Part shown: piece by piece, positions 12,774-22,368 of the stretch | How the letters are laid out: the number at the start of each line of letters is the position of its first letter | How positions within the stretch are numbered: the first letter of the stretch is position 1 | Source: Enoplosus armatus | Lineage: Eukaryota; Chordata; Actinopteri; Centrarchiformes; Enoplosidae | Length of the DNA: 64,000 nt | NCBI RefSeq assembly: GCF_043641665.1 | Contig: NC_092196.1 | Location: 19,939,192 to 20,003,191, forward strand | Direction: 5' to 3' | Position numbers and translations under genes: made by a program | The notes under the pieces: model-generated | What the model was told of the DNA's origin: nothing | Seen by the model: the letters and a program-made list of their open reading frames with translations, nothing else | Databases searched by the model: none

Positions 12774-13699
12774 TGGGCTGGGGGGCGGAGGGGGGTGTGG
12801 GGTTGGGATTACACTGTCACACTGTTCATACTGTTTATGCATACCAGGCCACTGTGAGTGCCTCTTTGTCGCGTAAGTGTTTACTTGAATTTATTTTGGG
12901 AGAATTCCACATGACTGGGACGGGGATCTCTATAAATTATGGAATCGAGCGCTTTGTGTAATGATAACTTCTGTCAGTTAGTCAGGCTGTGTGACAGTGT
13001 TTTTAAGAGTGTGTAAATACAGGGGTGGTGAAAGAGGGAGAGGGGTGTCTGTGTGTTGAAAGGTGCTGCAGACTTTCTTGTTCATTTAGTCTCTTCAGCA
13101 GAACAATAACAATGCTTTAAAATGAGCTTCTTACACCACTTTCCTCTCCAGTAGAGGAATGCACTTATATTTACTCAAGTACTGTACTTAAGTACAATTT
13201 TGGTATATTTGCACTTTAGTTGAGTATTTCCATTTTATGCTAGTTTACACTTGGAGTCCACTACATTTCAGAGGGAAACAGTGTTATTCCACTACATTTA
13301 TTTGGCAGTTGTAGTGTTTTTACATACAAAAGAATATGATCATCTTATCATATGATGCATGAATCCATTCATTGGTGTCAATGGTGTCATGTATGTACAT
13401 AAAACCGAGCAAAGCAATAAGATACATGGGGAGACGATAATGACACGAGGTATAGAAAAGCAAATGTTTCCAATTTTTACTTGATAAGTCTCTTCGGACA
13501 GTTAATGGATTGTTAAATTGTTGATTTTTTTTTTTTTATTGACTAAACGATCCGTTATGGTTACAGGTCAGGCTACACGCGGGTCAAGTGTGACAATGGC
13601 CACCGAAGATTCATTCATGGTGGCTGCCTGCAGCTGAGGAATGATGGGAAACTGGTGAAACCATCAGACAGACTGGCTGTATTGTGCTGCTGTTACTGA
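11643..13699 (+). CDS. possible 3'-terminal two-exon part of an unrecognised gene
   Basis: Candidate exon 11643-11802 follows a strong pyrimidine tract (CTTGCCCTTCAG) and ends in a consensus donor (GAG|GTAAGA). Candidate exon 13567-13699 follows TTACAG, has a branch-like TGACTAAAC about 25 nt upstream, and ends in TGA. Joined, one frame gives about 96 residues rich in Cys, Arg and Trp (motifs MWCNKSE, KCDRCGGLC, DCQTC, then VKCDNGHRRF and a CCCY end), suggestive of a zinc-binding fold. The first exon is also open in another frame (starts VSVNSEGRRRSS), which either stops at TGA just before the donor or, through an alternative donor GA|GTGAGG, enters the same second-exon frame. I do not recognise the protein and found no upstream exons. 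The second exon abuts an old repeat, so the join could be chance. Confidence 0.28.
12745..12772. repeat. (TG)n microsatellite
   Basis: An uninterrupted TG array of about 14 units, followed by a G-rich stretch to about 12805. It lies within the intron between the two candidate exons of the unrecognised gene. Confidence 0.9.
13150..13375 (+). repeat. dispersed fish repeat (TACTCAAGTACTGTACTTAAG family)
   Basis: Carries TACTCAAGTACTGTACTTAA, GAGTATTTCCATTTTATGCT, CCACTACATTTCAGAGGGAA and ACATACAAAAGAATATGATC with ATCTTATCATATGATGCAT, the ordered landmarks of a common percomorph repeat. Confidence 0.75.
13500..13556 (+). repeat. short ATTAATCGA-family fragment
   Basis: TTAATGGATTGTTAAATTGT, a T-run, and ATTGACTAAACGATCCG resemble the family end seen at 2399. 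It ends ten bases before the candidate exon at 13567, so that acceptor's pyrimidine tract may come from the repeat. Confidence 0.4.
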
Positions 13700-15237
13700 G
13701 AGATTATTTGATTTGAACGACTTAAGTGCCAAATCAAAAGCTGAGTTATTCTGCGGTTGCCTCCGGTCCAGCGCGCCGCGGCTCTCGGTGGAGTAGTGGA
13801 CTCCAAGTTTGTGGGTTAGAGACGCAGGGTAGTGTACAGCCAAGCCATACACACACCCAATACTTAAACAGACCTGAGGCAAATCAAGTCAGAGGCATGT
13901 ACAGGTTTCCAACGTTATCAAGATCATCAGATGAGGATGCAGTGCAAACACAGGAGAGCTACATTCCTCTTGGCAAGCACTTGAAATTAGAAACTGTGGT
14001 CGTAGAGAACTCAAAACTGGAGCCATTGTTGAGAAAAAGAACCGGTTTTATGCGGTTTATAGGTATCATTGTTTCGTCTTTCACCACAGAGCAAATACTA
14101 GTGTATGTTGTTGTACTGTCATTACAGAGATTGTGGAGCTTTTAATGTGAGAAAGTCAGAAAATGCTGTTTATGTTTGCTGCATATAATAAGATACATGT
14201 GTGTAAACTAACAGATTATATAATTATGGTTAATTAGGAAAATGAAGCGGTCTCGGGTGTCTTTACCTTCAAGTACAACAGCACCATCTTGTGGTTGTTG
14301 CAGTACATGCGTCCATGAATCGTAGAGGAGATCAGAGACAGAAATTCTTATTAACAGCGTTTCTGTCATCGTGTTTCTTCCTTAATGGATGGGACATATT
14401 TATATTTAGCGGTGGTGCTAATGAGGACTAAAACAACACTGCTTCAAAGAGAATGAAAGATCAAATCCAGGCTGGACATCTTGTAATTTCTGATCAGGCA
14501 ACTTTTAAAAAGCCAAACATATCCTGACTCATCTCAGCTTAACATGCTGAAAGTAGGGCTACAACTAAAGATTACTTTCATTATCAATCTACATGTCTAT
14601 TTAACTGTTTGGCATTTTTGCTTGATAAATTAAAAACCCAAGTCAGAGATAAGGTTGTACCATTTATTAGTCAATTTGACAAGTGGCACCATACAAGGAT
14701 TGATGACACTGTCCTACCCTGAAAGGCTCTCAATTTGAAATAAATAGATTGTAAAGAGAACAACAGAACATTGAGATGGTTAGTAGATCTAAAAAAAAAA
14801 AAAAAAGAAAGACCACAACTGGAAACATATTTATGTCAAGTTTGTTCTTTTCATCAATTTAAAAAAGTAGATACAATAAAAAAAGACGTTTTCATATAAA
14901 CACCTTGCGTAACCCCGTAGCCTCTGATTTACCTGCCGCCTGATGCACTCTGAAAGACGCTGGAGCCTTTTTGACAAGACACCAAATGTCGTGCGCGGCC
15001 ATTTTCCACCTGTAACTCACGTAATATGAGAATGCACTCCTTTTGTTTTGTCATGTGATCCTGAATGTAAACTACGTCTATAACTTTAACCTGAACCACT
15101 TTCAATAAGGCATCAAATATTTCTTCCATACATTAGTGAGAAGTCTTCCAGCAGGGCTTTTTTTTTCCATTTCAAAACATTATGAACAAGAAAGTAAAAA
15201 ATGGTCCAGTCCCCCTGCTATGCTCCAGGGGTACTCC
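13700..15237. other. no gene recognised
   Basis: Between the unrecognised gene's stop and the far cbx2 poly(A) candidate. Contains one inverted repeat fragment (14555-14640) and A-runs near 14792 and 14880. The frame 13726-14145 has no splice support or family match. Confidence 0.45.
14555..14640 (-). repeat. ATTAATCGA-family fragment, inverted
   Basis: GGGCTACAACTAAAGATTAC, TTTCATTATCAATCTACATG and TTTAACTGTTTGG match the reverse complement of the family's 3' end. Confidence 0.55.
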
Positions 15238-16756
15238 TTTATTGAACAACCTGAAATTCTAGCTATCTTTGGGGTAATGCCTTTGTGTTCAGTCTTTGAG
15301 GGAGAGGAAGGCACAGTCTGCAGAGCAGGATTAGACAGAAGAGTTCAGTCGAAGTGCTTTGTTGCTGAACTCCTCTCAAGGGAGCCGAAAGTATCGCACA
15401 TTGTTGTGGTTTCTTTTCCGTTACATCAGATAAAGACCTTTTTTTTTTATTTCTTTTCTCTGGGAGAGCGGGCCTGCAGCTCCTGAACCCATGCAGGCGG
15501 GTGAAATGAGACGGCTGCAGCTGCAACTAAAAACAAAACAAAAAACAAACCTGGTATTTCAGCACTCGACATTTTGAAACACGTCTGGCGTTTCGTGGTC
15601 GGCGACCGCCAATGCCGAGCAGTTTATTGTCAAACCCTGTCCACGCCCAACCGTTCCCACAGTGGTTTCAAGGCAGTTGCCGTCAGCGAACGCAAAGCCT
15701 CGTGAGAAGCGTCGCCAGGTGTGCGCCGTGTCAACACAAGCACTTACTCTCTGGTTTTTCAATGAATTACAAGTCTGAGAAGATTGAAGTTGGTGAAAAC
15801 CTTGTCGAAAGGCAGAGGAGCAAACCTCAGCCAGGACCGAGTCTTATCAGGACGCCGGGGAGGAACAGAGATACTGTATCTGACTCCCCACATGCTTCAG
15901 CCTTCAGAAAACCGCGCTGCTAAACTGGCTGCACTGTGGAATGACGCTTCTTTTCGAGGAGATAACGGCGCGCACAGTTCAACACAGAGCGGAACTGGTG
16001 GAGGTTTCCATTACACAGAAATGAAGCTTCATACAGACACAACGACCCTGGAGGGGAAATGGTTTCCCCTCCCGTGAGAAATTAATATACATATGCAGCA
16101 AACGATGAAAAAAAGGAGGTAGCTAATTTATGAAAATAATAAACAATACTATACTAAGAATTAAAAACTGGTTTACATTAGCTATTGGTTGATATGGATT
16201 CACGACACTGACACATTATGAACTAAATGTCTTCTACCCATAAGAGAAGCTACTCCTGCTCATGTCTACCCTTTCATAATTTCTTCATGTGTCGTGTATT
16301 ATAACACAGTCTCGTCAACAGAAACACCGGTGAGAGCAACACGGAGCTCTGGAGTTTTATCTTGATGCTTAAAAGATGAATAAGTCATGTTTCTCCAGGA
16401 CCCTTGCAACGACGCAATTTTGGACTCCATGAAACCACAAAGATTCTTTGTGGTTCATCAGGCGAGACCAAGGTGCTGCCTCTTGCATCTCTGTGAGCAT
16501 TGCCCTTCCTCCGCTGCAATGTCTTGAACAATTTGTAGACGTGAGCAAATAAATAATCACAATCAATAACTGATTTTCGGTCCTTTCGTTATCTCTTTTT
16601 AACCTAAAAATTGGTCTTTTACTAAAAGAAGATGAAGAGCAAATTAACCTCCACTCCTTGATGCATTCCTCAGGAATTCTCCAGCCAAATGTTTACTTAA
16701 ATCCTCCAGAACCCAGAACCCCCTCTGTGTGCTTCAGAGTCCAGCTGGTTTGCCTG
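15238..16756 (-). other. cbx2: probable cbx2 3' UTR with candidate poly(A) signals
   Basis: This stretch directly follows the cbx2 stop codon in the direction of transcription and contains no exon I can support. Read on the minus strand, AATAAA hexamers occur at 15623-15628 and 15238-15243, about 1.1 and 1.5 kb after the stop. Either could end the transcript. The open frames on the plus strand here (for example 15612-15923) match no family I know and are treated as chance. The 3' end is inferred, not seen. Confidence 0.4.
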
Positions 16757-19700
16757 TCAGTAGTTGCGAATGCTGAAGAAGCCCACACTGGTTGGCGACT
16801 CCTTGACCGTGACAGTAACTAGATTAGCAGTGACATCCGTTACGAACACGTGTTCTATCAGACTACGCGTGGGCTTCCAGTCCTGGTTCTTGACGGCTAC
16901 CGAGCGATCCTGCCCGGCGTAGGAAGAATCCTGGTCGGAGTCTGAGCTGCTCTCGTCTTCACCCGTGCTCATGTCGTTCATTTTGGCTTTCTTGCCGTCT
17001 TTGGAGGCCGCTCTCTCTTGCTGGCTCTGGACCTCTGCGGAGGATTTCTGCACGCCGCTCTTCTCCAGCCTGCCTTGGACTCTGGGGGTCTGGATTTCAG
17101 TCGCCTCCTTGACCTTGTCTGCTCCAGGCTGGGTCTTTCTGGCCTGCAGCCTTCCAGGGGTTGCCGGACTCTTAGGAGCATTGTACTCCTGGTTTTGTGT
17201 GACAGTAGTTTTCCTCGCTGGGTTTGTTGCATTTCTCAGGCCTGAGACCGGAGTGGTGCCGTTTCCAGGAGCATCATTACTTTGCACCAGCTTGTTCTGA
17301 AGGTTGAGAGGCTGAAGGCCAGAACCCTGACTGGAGGAGGTATTCTTAGATGGTAAGGAAGCCACTGCTTTAGTACTGGGTATCCGCTGCAGTGTTGACA
17401 CAGGGGCCTGGGGTTTCTTTTGTCCATTGGGGGAACTTAGTGTATGCTGAGTGGTTCCTTGAATGGGGTGTTTGGATGTATTCAAATTCAACGCTGCTAC
17501 CCCTTTTGATTTACTAGCAGCTGCTTTCAAATCCAGACTTGTCCCGCTGCTCATACTGGACACGGACAGTTTACCCTCGGTGACATTCCTGCTCTGGCTG
17601 GATTTGTTCAGGGAGGGGGGAGCCGGTTGGACCGACCTGCCAGATCCCACGGAGCTCATGGAGTTTTTAACAGCCCCACCCTGTGTCTGGCCACCCACTG
17701 CATCCCTTGGGGAGCCCCGATGAAAACCCATGAAAGTGAAGCTCGCTGGGTGAACGGGCTTCTTGATCGCTCCGGGAAGATCGGCATCTTTGGACGCCTT
17801 CAGGATTTTGCGGGAGCCCTTGTTCTGTTGAAATTCCTTCACGTCGGGGGGCAGAGGTTTCCTGCTCCGTTTCTTTGGGGGTTCCTGTTTCGCCACGACG
17901 ATCTGCGCCTTCTTCTGAGGGACGGGATGAAGGTCTCGCGTCCTGGTGCTCGGATTCGCCTGTTTAGCGTGGCCGCCGCCGCCGCCGCCGTCGTCGTCGT
18001 CTTCGTCTGATGAGGATGAAGAGGAGGAGCACGAGGATGAGGAATCGGAGGACGATGATGATGAGCCAGATGACGAGCTGCTTGACTTCGTAGCTTCAGG
18101 CACATTTTCCTAAATTTAACAGCAAACGTTAGATACTGTGCAACAAGCCATCAGAGAATGATATTCTGCTTCGGATTGTGCTTACTAGGATTTTCCGTGG
18201 TCGCCCCCTCGGCCTTTTCCCTTTCTTACGCATCAGAAGCTCCTTTTCTTGCTCTCTATTAGATATAAAAACAAATACATTTCAACAAATGCTTCATGAG
18301 CGATTAATGAGTATTCATCAACTAATGCCACAGCTCCACATTTTTCCTCATAAAAATACACGATTAAGTAGATAATCAACATGATAACCAGGACTTCACT
18401 ACACTTTCTGACTTAAAGATCATAGCTATGCATACAACACGTCTATAAATGCTCCTTTTTGCAAGTCACTTAATGCGCTGAGACAACACAAGGACACTCA
18501 CTTCTTGTTGAATGCCGCCAACAGTCTTGGATCAATGATGTTTTCTTGGGGCTCCCAGCTGTTGTGTCTGAAATAAATTGACATTTTGATTGAGAGTGTC
18601 ACACATCACGGTGTTGGTCAAAATAAAGAAGCAAGGTGGCCCCAGCAAGGTTAAAAGAAGCCGCCAGCGCCGGCAGAGACCCCAAATTTAGAAAATGCCC
18701 TTTCAACAGTTTCTTCATTCACAAACAGAGGACTCTGTTGTTCCAGCAGCCATGAACTGACTATGGGCAAACTGTATGTTACCTGAGACAAATTATGTAA
18801 GCATTGGCTGAGAAAGACCATTCACATCAGCTCAAAACAGGGTAAGACCTAAAGGAGCAGTAATAAATCAAAGAATACTACAGATTAGGTTTTGCTTTGC
18901 TTCTAATAGACAAAGAGACCGGTGCAATGCAGCAGTGCTCAATAGAGAAGAGAAGTTCTTCCACACATCTGCAGAGTCCAATTCAACACTCACACAAACA
19001 TTTAACAAACATATTAGTTGTGTGAAACCGGCGGTTTGTCTGACAGCATCTGAAACCTTTCCTGAAAGCGAAACGCAGCACGTGACCAGCTGTGCAGAGG
19101 TGAGAACGTAGGCAGGCTTCAAATTCCTCTCCCAAAAATGAAATGGAACAAGCCTCGTCATCAATGTGTGAAGGCTAAAAGGGGATGCCAGGGGAGGGTG
19201 GGGGGATTTGATAAATTTTCTGGGGCTGTTACAGAAACATGTGGGGAATGTTTGGGAAAGTTTGGCTTTTTCAGTGAAATATCACAGAAGGTAATTTACA
19301 ACTGGCCTCCCACAGCTCCTAGATCAGATTCAGTTCGGAGTTATTTCTCTTCCTGCAGTGAAAACCCGACTGTTCATCTCTGCAGAAAAACACCAACACA
19401 CCAGGAAGGAAGAACACTTTTAGGCCATGGAAGTGACATTTATAGGAAGTTATGAAGCCGTCGTGATGGCACGGCATGGAGCGTCTCTCAGATAGCAAAA
19501 ATAACCTTTGTTTTTCCAGTTGCGACAAGATCCAGAGCCGTTTGACGGCTGAGTCGGTCGAGTGTAACCCCTAACCCACTTTGCTTTGTTTTAGCTGTAC
19601 AATACTTCTTCTCTAGGTTTGAAAAACTGGAGCATCTGTTCGCTGGCTGCCTGGGTGTGAGTGCATCTATGAAAACTGAAAACAGACCACGTAGTTTGTG

Positions 19701-20707
19701 TAGTTTTTTTTTTTTCCTTCTTGAAGTGATGTGAACTACATGCATGCATAATGATCTTTGTCCTCATCACTTGTTGTTGAATGGCCTGTTCTGATCAGCA
19801 GCCACCAGTGAAATAATCAACCCCCACCCTTTCCCTGCACACACACACACAAAGGATGTGGTTCTAACAGAAAGCCATGGAGCTGGCAGGCAACAGAGTG
19901 CATTGATGGTGGATTACAGCAACAATGTGGACTGAACAGAAGGGCAAGTGACAAGAAATGAAGGCAGAGCGGAGCCTCACGGGCAGCATCATAAAGGCAG
20001 AATAAAAACACAACCGGAGGATCTGGAGTTATGTAACGACTCTGATATTATATAAGGTCGTTATAAATCAAAATATCAAACAGCCCTCGCAAATCTGACT
20101 GACTGGCTGGTTTTAGTCACGCACACAAACTTGTTTAAAGTCAGGAATAAAATGAATTAAAACAGCCCGATTGTCTGAATAAACAGCGGTGTGGAAAAAC
20201 CCCACAGGGGGGTGGTGGGGGGGTAACACGGGGGTAGCTTTCAGAGTCTTTCCTCGGGCTTTCCGCTAACTTCCCAAAATGTGAGGTGTTGTGAACAAAA
20301 GAAGGCAGAATGTGTGAGCTGCGTCGGAACAAAGTGATGGTGTCGCGCCGCGGATGCAGTCGGGATTTCTCGGCGATGTGACAGAAAACCGAGCGGCGTC
20401 TCTCGCGGTTGGACCGAAAGCAACAAGCGACAGCGTTGTTGTTGTTGTGTTCATTGTTTCGGGCTGAGCGCCGCTCGTACTTACTTGGATGACCATCCCC
20501 TCCACTTCACAAGGAACTCCAACTTTCCCTGAAAGAAAAAAAACAAAAAACAACAACCAAGAGAGGAAGTAGGTTTGTAAGCAGCCGCCAGAAAACACGC
20601 GGATAAGAAGACAGACAAAGCGGCTCGGCTCGGACCTTTCTCAGGCGTTTGTTTAAGATGCATTCCGCATCAAAGACCTGCTCCCCCACGGCGCTCAGCT
20701 CCTCCAT
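16757..20707 (-). CDS. cbx2: Polycomb chromobox protein 2 (Cbx2), complete, five coding exons
   Basis: Nuclear subunit of canonical PRC1; the chromodomain reads H3K27me3 and the C-terminal box binds RING1. Coding exons, in order of transcription, are 20636-20707, 20485-20528, 18502-18567, 18186-18255 and 16757-18109. All junctions are GT-AG and the phases join to 534 codons, close to the 532 aa of human CBX2. The chromodomain (about residues 8-60) starts [12 protein letters not shown] and continues FLVKWRGW and NSWEPQENI; the cage aromatics F12, W33 and W36 are present. An AT-hook (KRPRGRPRK) is near residues 74-82. Poly-Ser, acidic and six-Gly runs follow at 92-130. The last 40 residues are the Pc box ([25 protein letters not shown]). 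AT-hook plus this box points to CBX2 rather than CBX4, 6, 7 or 8. Intron 1 is only 107 nt and has a weak donor (GTCCGA). enpp7 lies upstream on the same strand. Confidence 0.96.
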
Positions 20708-20900
20708 GTCTGCCTTCACCCCGAAGAAGGATCCTTTATCAGACGGCGAGAGGCGCGTCCAGCGAATCACGCTTACGCTGGAGACCGGACCGGATGTTGG
20801 CGGCCCTGCCTTCAAAATAAACGTCCTCTCCTCTAAAGCGCCGACAACGCGGTGGAAACGATGACATCTGGGGGAAACAGCGCTTTCGATGCCAATGAAG
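20300..20900 (-). promoter_or_regulatory. cbx2: CpG-rich promoter and first-exon region of cbx2
   Basis: CpG dinucleotides are dense around cbx2 exons 1 and 2, for example in the GCGCCGCTCGTAC, CGCGCCGCGGATGC and GGCGAGAGGCGCGTCC stretches, against CpG-poor AT-rich flanks. This fits the CpG-island promoters usual for Polycomb-family genes. I see no convincing TATA box at a fixed distance; the TATATATA run near 21010-21030 is low-complexity AT sequence. The start site cannot be fixed from sequence. Confidence 0.45.
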
Positions 20901-21497
20901 GTCTGTTTAGTGATGTTTGAAACGAAAGTGATGGTTTGATGGAGTTCTGGTCTATAGCCCTGTTGTACATTACCATATACTACCTCATTATTTATTCTTT
21001 TAAACAGTGAAATATATATACATATATATATTTTTATTTTTTTCATTTCACACGTAAATGTGTGTATTTTTTACATCTTATTTTTGTACATACTCTCTTA
21101 CTCTTTCTACTCTTGAATGGGAGCAATAAAGTATTTCTGATTATCTATACTAGAATAATATGAAATCTGTGCATTCTTAATAATTAGTCTGGTTGTTAAG
21201 GACAGTGCTCATATTATCAGAAATTATAGTTCAGAAGTTAACCTAGGAGGCCAGGTGTTAAAAAATGCGCCCTAAAATAGAATAACGTCTCTCATAGTAT
21301 TAATATAAATATCATGCATAAAATAATGAGCTCGGGTAACTTCAGCAATGTCAGTTGTTTTTTTTTGACTTTGTTAGCAAGCAAACTAGCCAATAAGGTA
21401 ATTCAAATGTTTATATTAACGTGAGTTTTGTAATCATTAGTAAACATTAGTAAGTAAGTTGATTGGAATGATTAGTAAATAAAATACAACGTACTCT

Positions 21498-21520
21498 AAA
21501 TTAATTAATTAATTAATTAA
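21498..21520. repeat. (AATT)n tetranucleotide array
   Basis: About five to six units of AATT in an AT-rich spacer. Confidence 0.8.
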
Positions 21521-21749
21521 GTAAATCAAGTAAAATATTAATACGTGCTAATACATTGATTTAAATGCTCAGTTAATGAAAGGAGGTTTTGTAGTTTGGC
21601 AATAAGATTCTTATATTTCTTATATTTCTTATGCATTGTCTTCGTATAAAAATCACCCAAACGTGCGATGGAAAAAGTGACATTACCTTCCAGAAGTGTT
21701 GTTTTTGTGAATGTGGGGAAACCCCCACCAAGTCGTCCGGCACGGTCTT

Positions 21750-21900
21750 ATTTTGAAAGTCGTAACCGGAAGTGCGGTGCTCGAGTGCGGGACTTGACGC
21801 TGTTGCGCGGAGAGAAGCGGGCAACTGAGAATGTGGTTTCTTAAGTGTGTCCCTTGGCAGCCACCGTCCTCTCATCGAACATGTTCACTGATGTCCTGAG
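21750..21900. promoter_or_regulatory. CpG-rich patch with a perfect ETS motif
   Basis: An isolated CpG-rich stretch in AT-rich surroundings, with CCGGAAGTG at 21766-21774, then GCTCGAGTGCGGG and GTTGCGCGGAGAG. CCGGAAGTG is the core bound by ETS factors such as GABPA in TATA-less promoters. It lies about 1 kb upstream of the cbx2 start codon and could be a distal cbx2 promoter or a promoter of an unseen transcript. Confidence 0.35.
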
Positions 21901-22183
21901 TGAAAGTAGTGCCATGGATGTGACCAAGTAATCAAAGTAATCAAAGATCTTTTCTTGTTTTATTTGTTTTGTGGTTTTAAAATAATTAAAACTTATTCTA
22001 CAATAGCAATTAAGAGATAAGTGGTTGCTTTATATTTATGGCCTCGGATGATCTTATTCAAGGCTGCTGTACAGTTTTAAGATAGTAATATACGTGTAAA
22101 CCTTGTTCACTCACACAAGTTTCAACCAAAATGAACAAAAGCGGAGCTGATAAGTTCTTTTAATGTGTATCTTATAGTGTTCT

Positions 22184-22189
22184 TTTATT
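22184..22189 (-). other. enpp7: candidate poly(A) signal of enpp7
   Basis: An AATAAA hexamer on the minus strand lies about 180 nt after the enpp7 stop codon. It is the nearest canonical hexamer downstream that I found. A short 3' UTR is inferred. Confidence 0.35.
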
Positions 22190-22368
22190 CTAACTCTCTT
22201 CATTTGAATTCTCCATCATTTTTGAACAAACATAATAATTAGCAAAATAGTTATAGACGTCTCTGCCCTTTGGTTCCTCTTCAGAGTGCATTTCCTCACA
22301 TGGGATAAAAAAAAAAAGAATCAGTGCAAAGGACTGTCCACAGGAGCATTACGACTTTTCTGCCATGA

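Larger units (their letters stand above)
20881..22183. other. cbx2-enpp7 intergenic region, no coding exon supported
   Basis: AT-rich spacer. It includes a TATATA-rich run near 21010-21030, an (AATT)n tetranucleotide array at about 21498-21520 and the CpG/ETS patch at 21750-21900 listed separately. Confidence 0.5.

Noticed and set aside
16965..18010. Plus-strand frames inside the cbx2 last exon
   Set aside because: Antisense shadows of the confirmed cbx2 coding exon.
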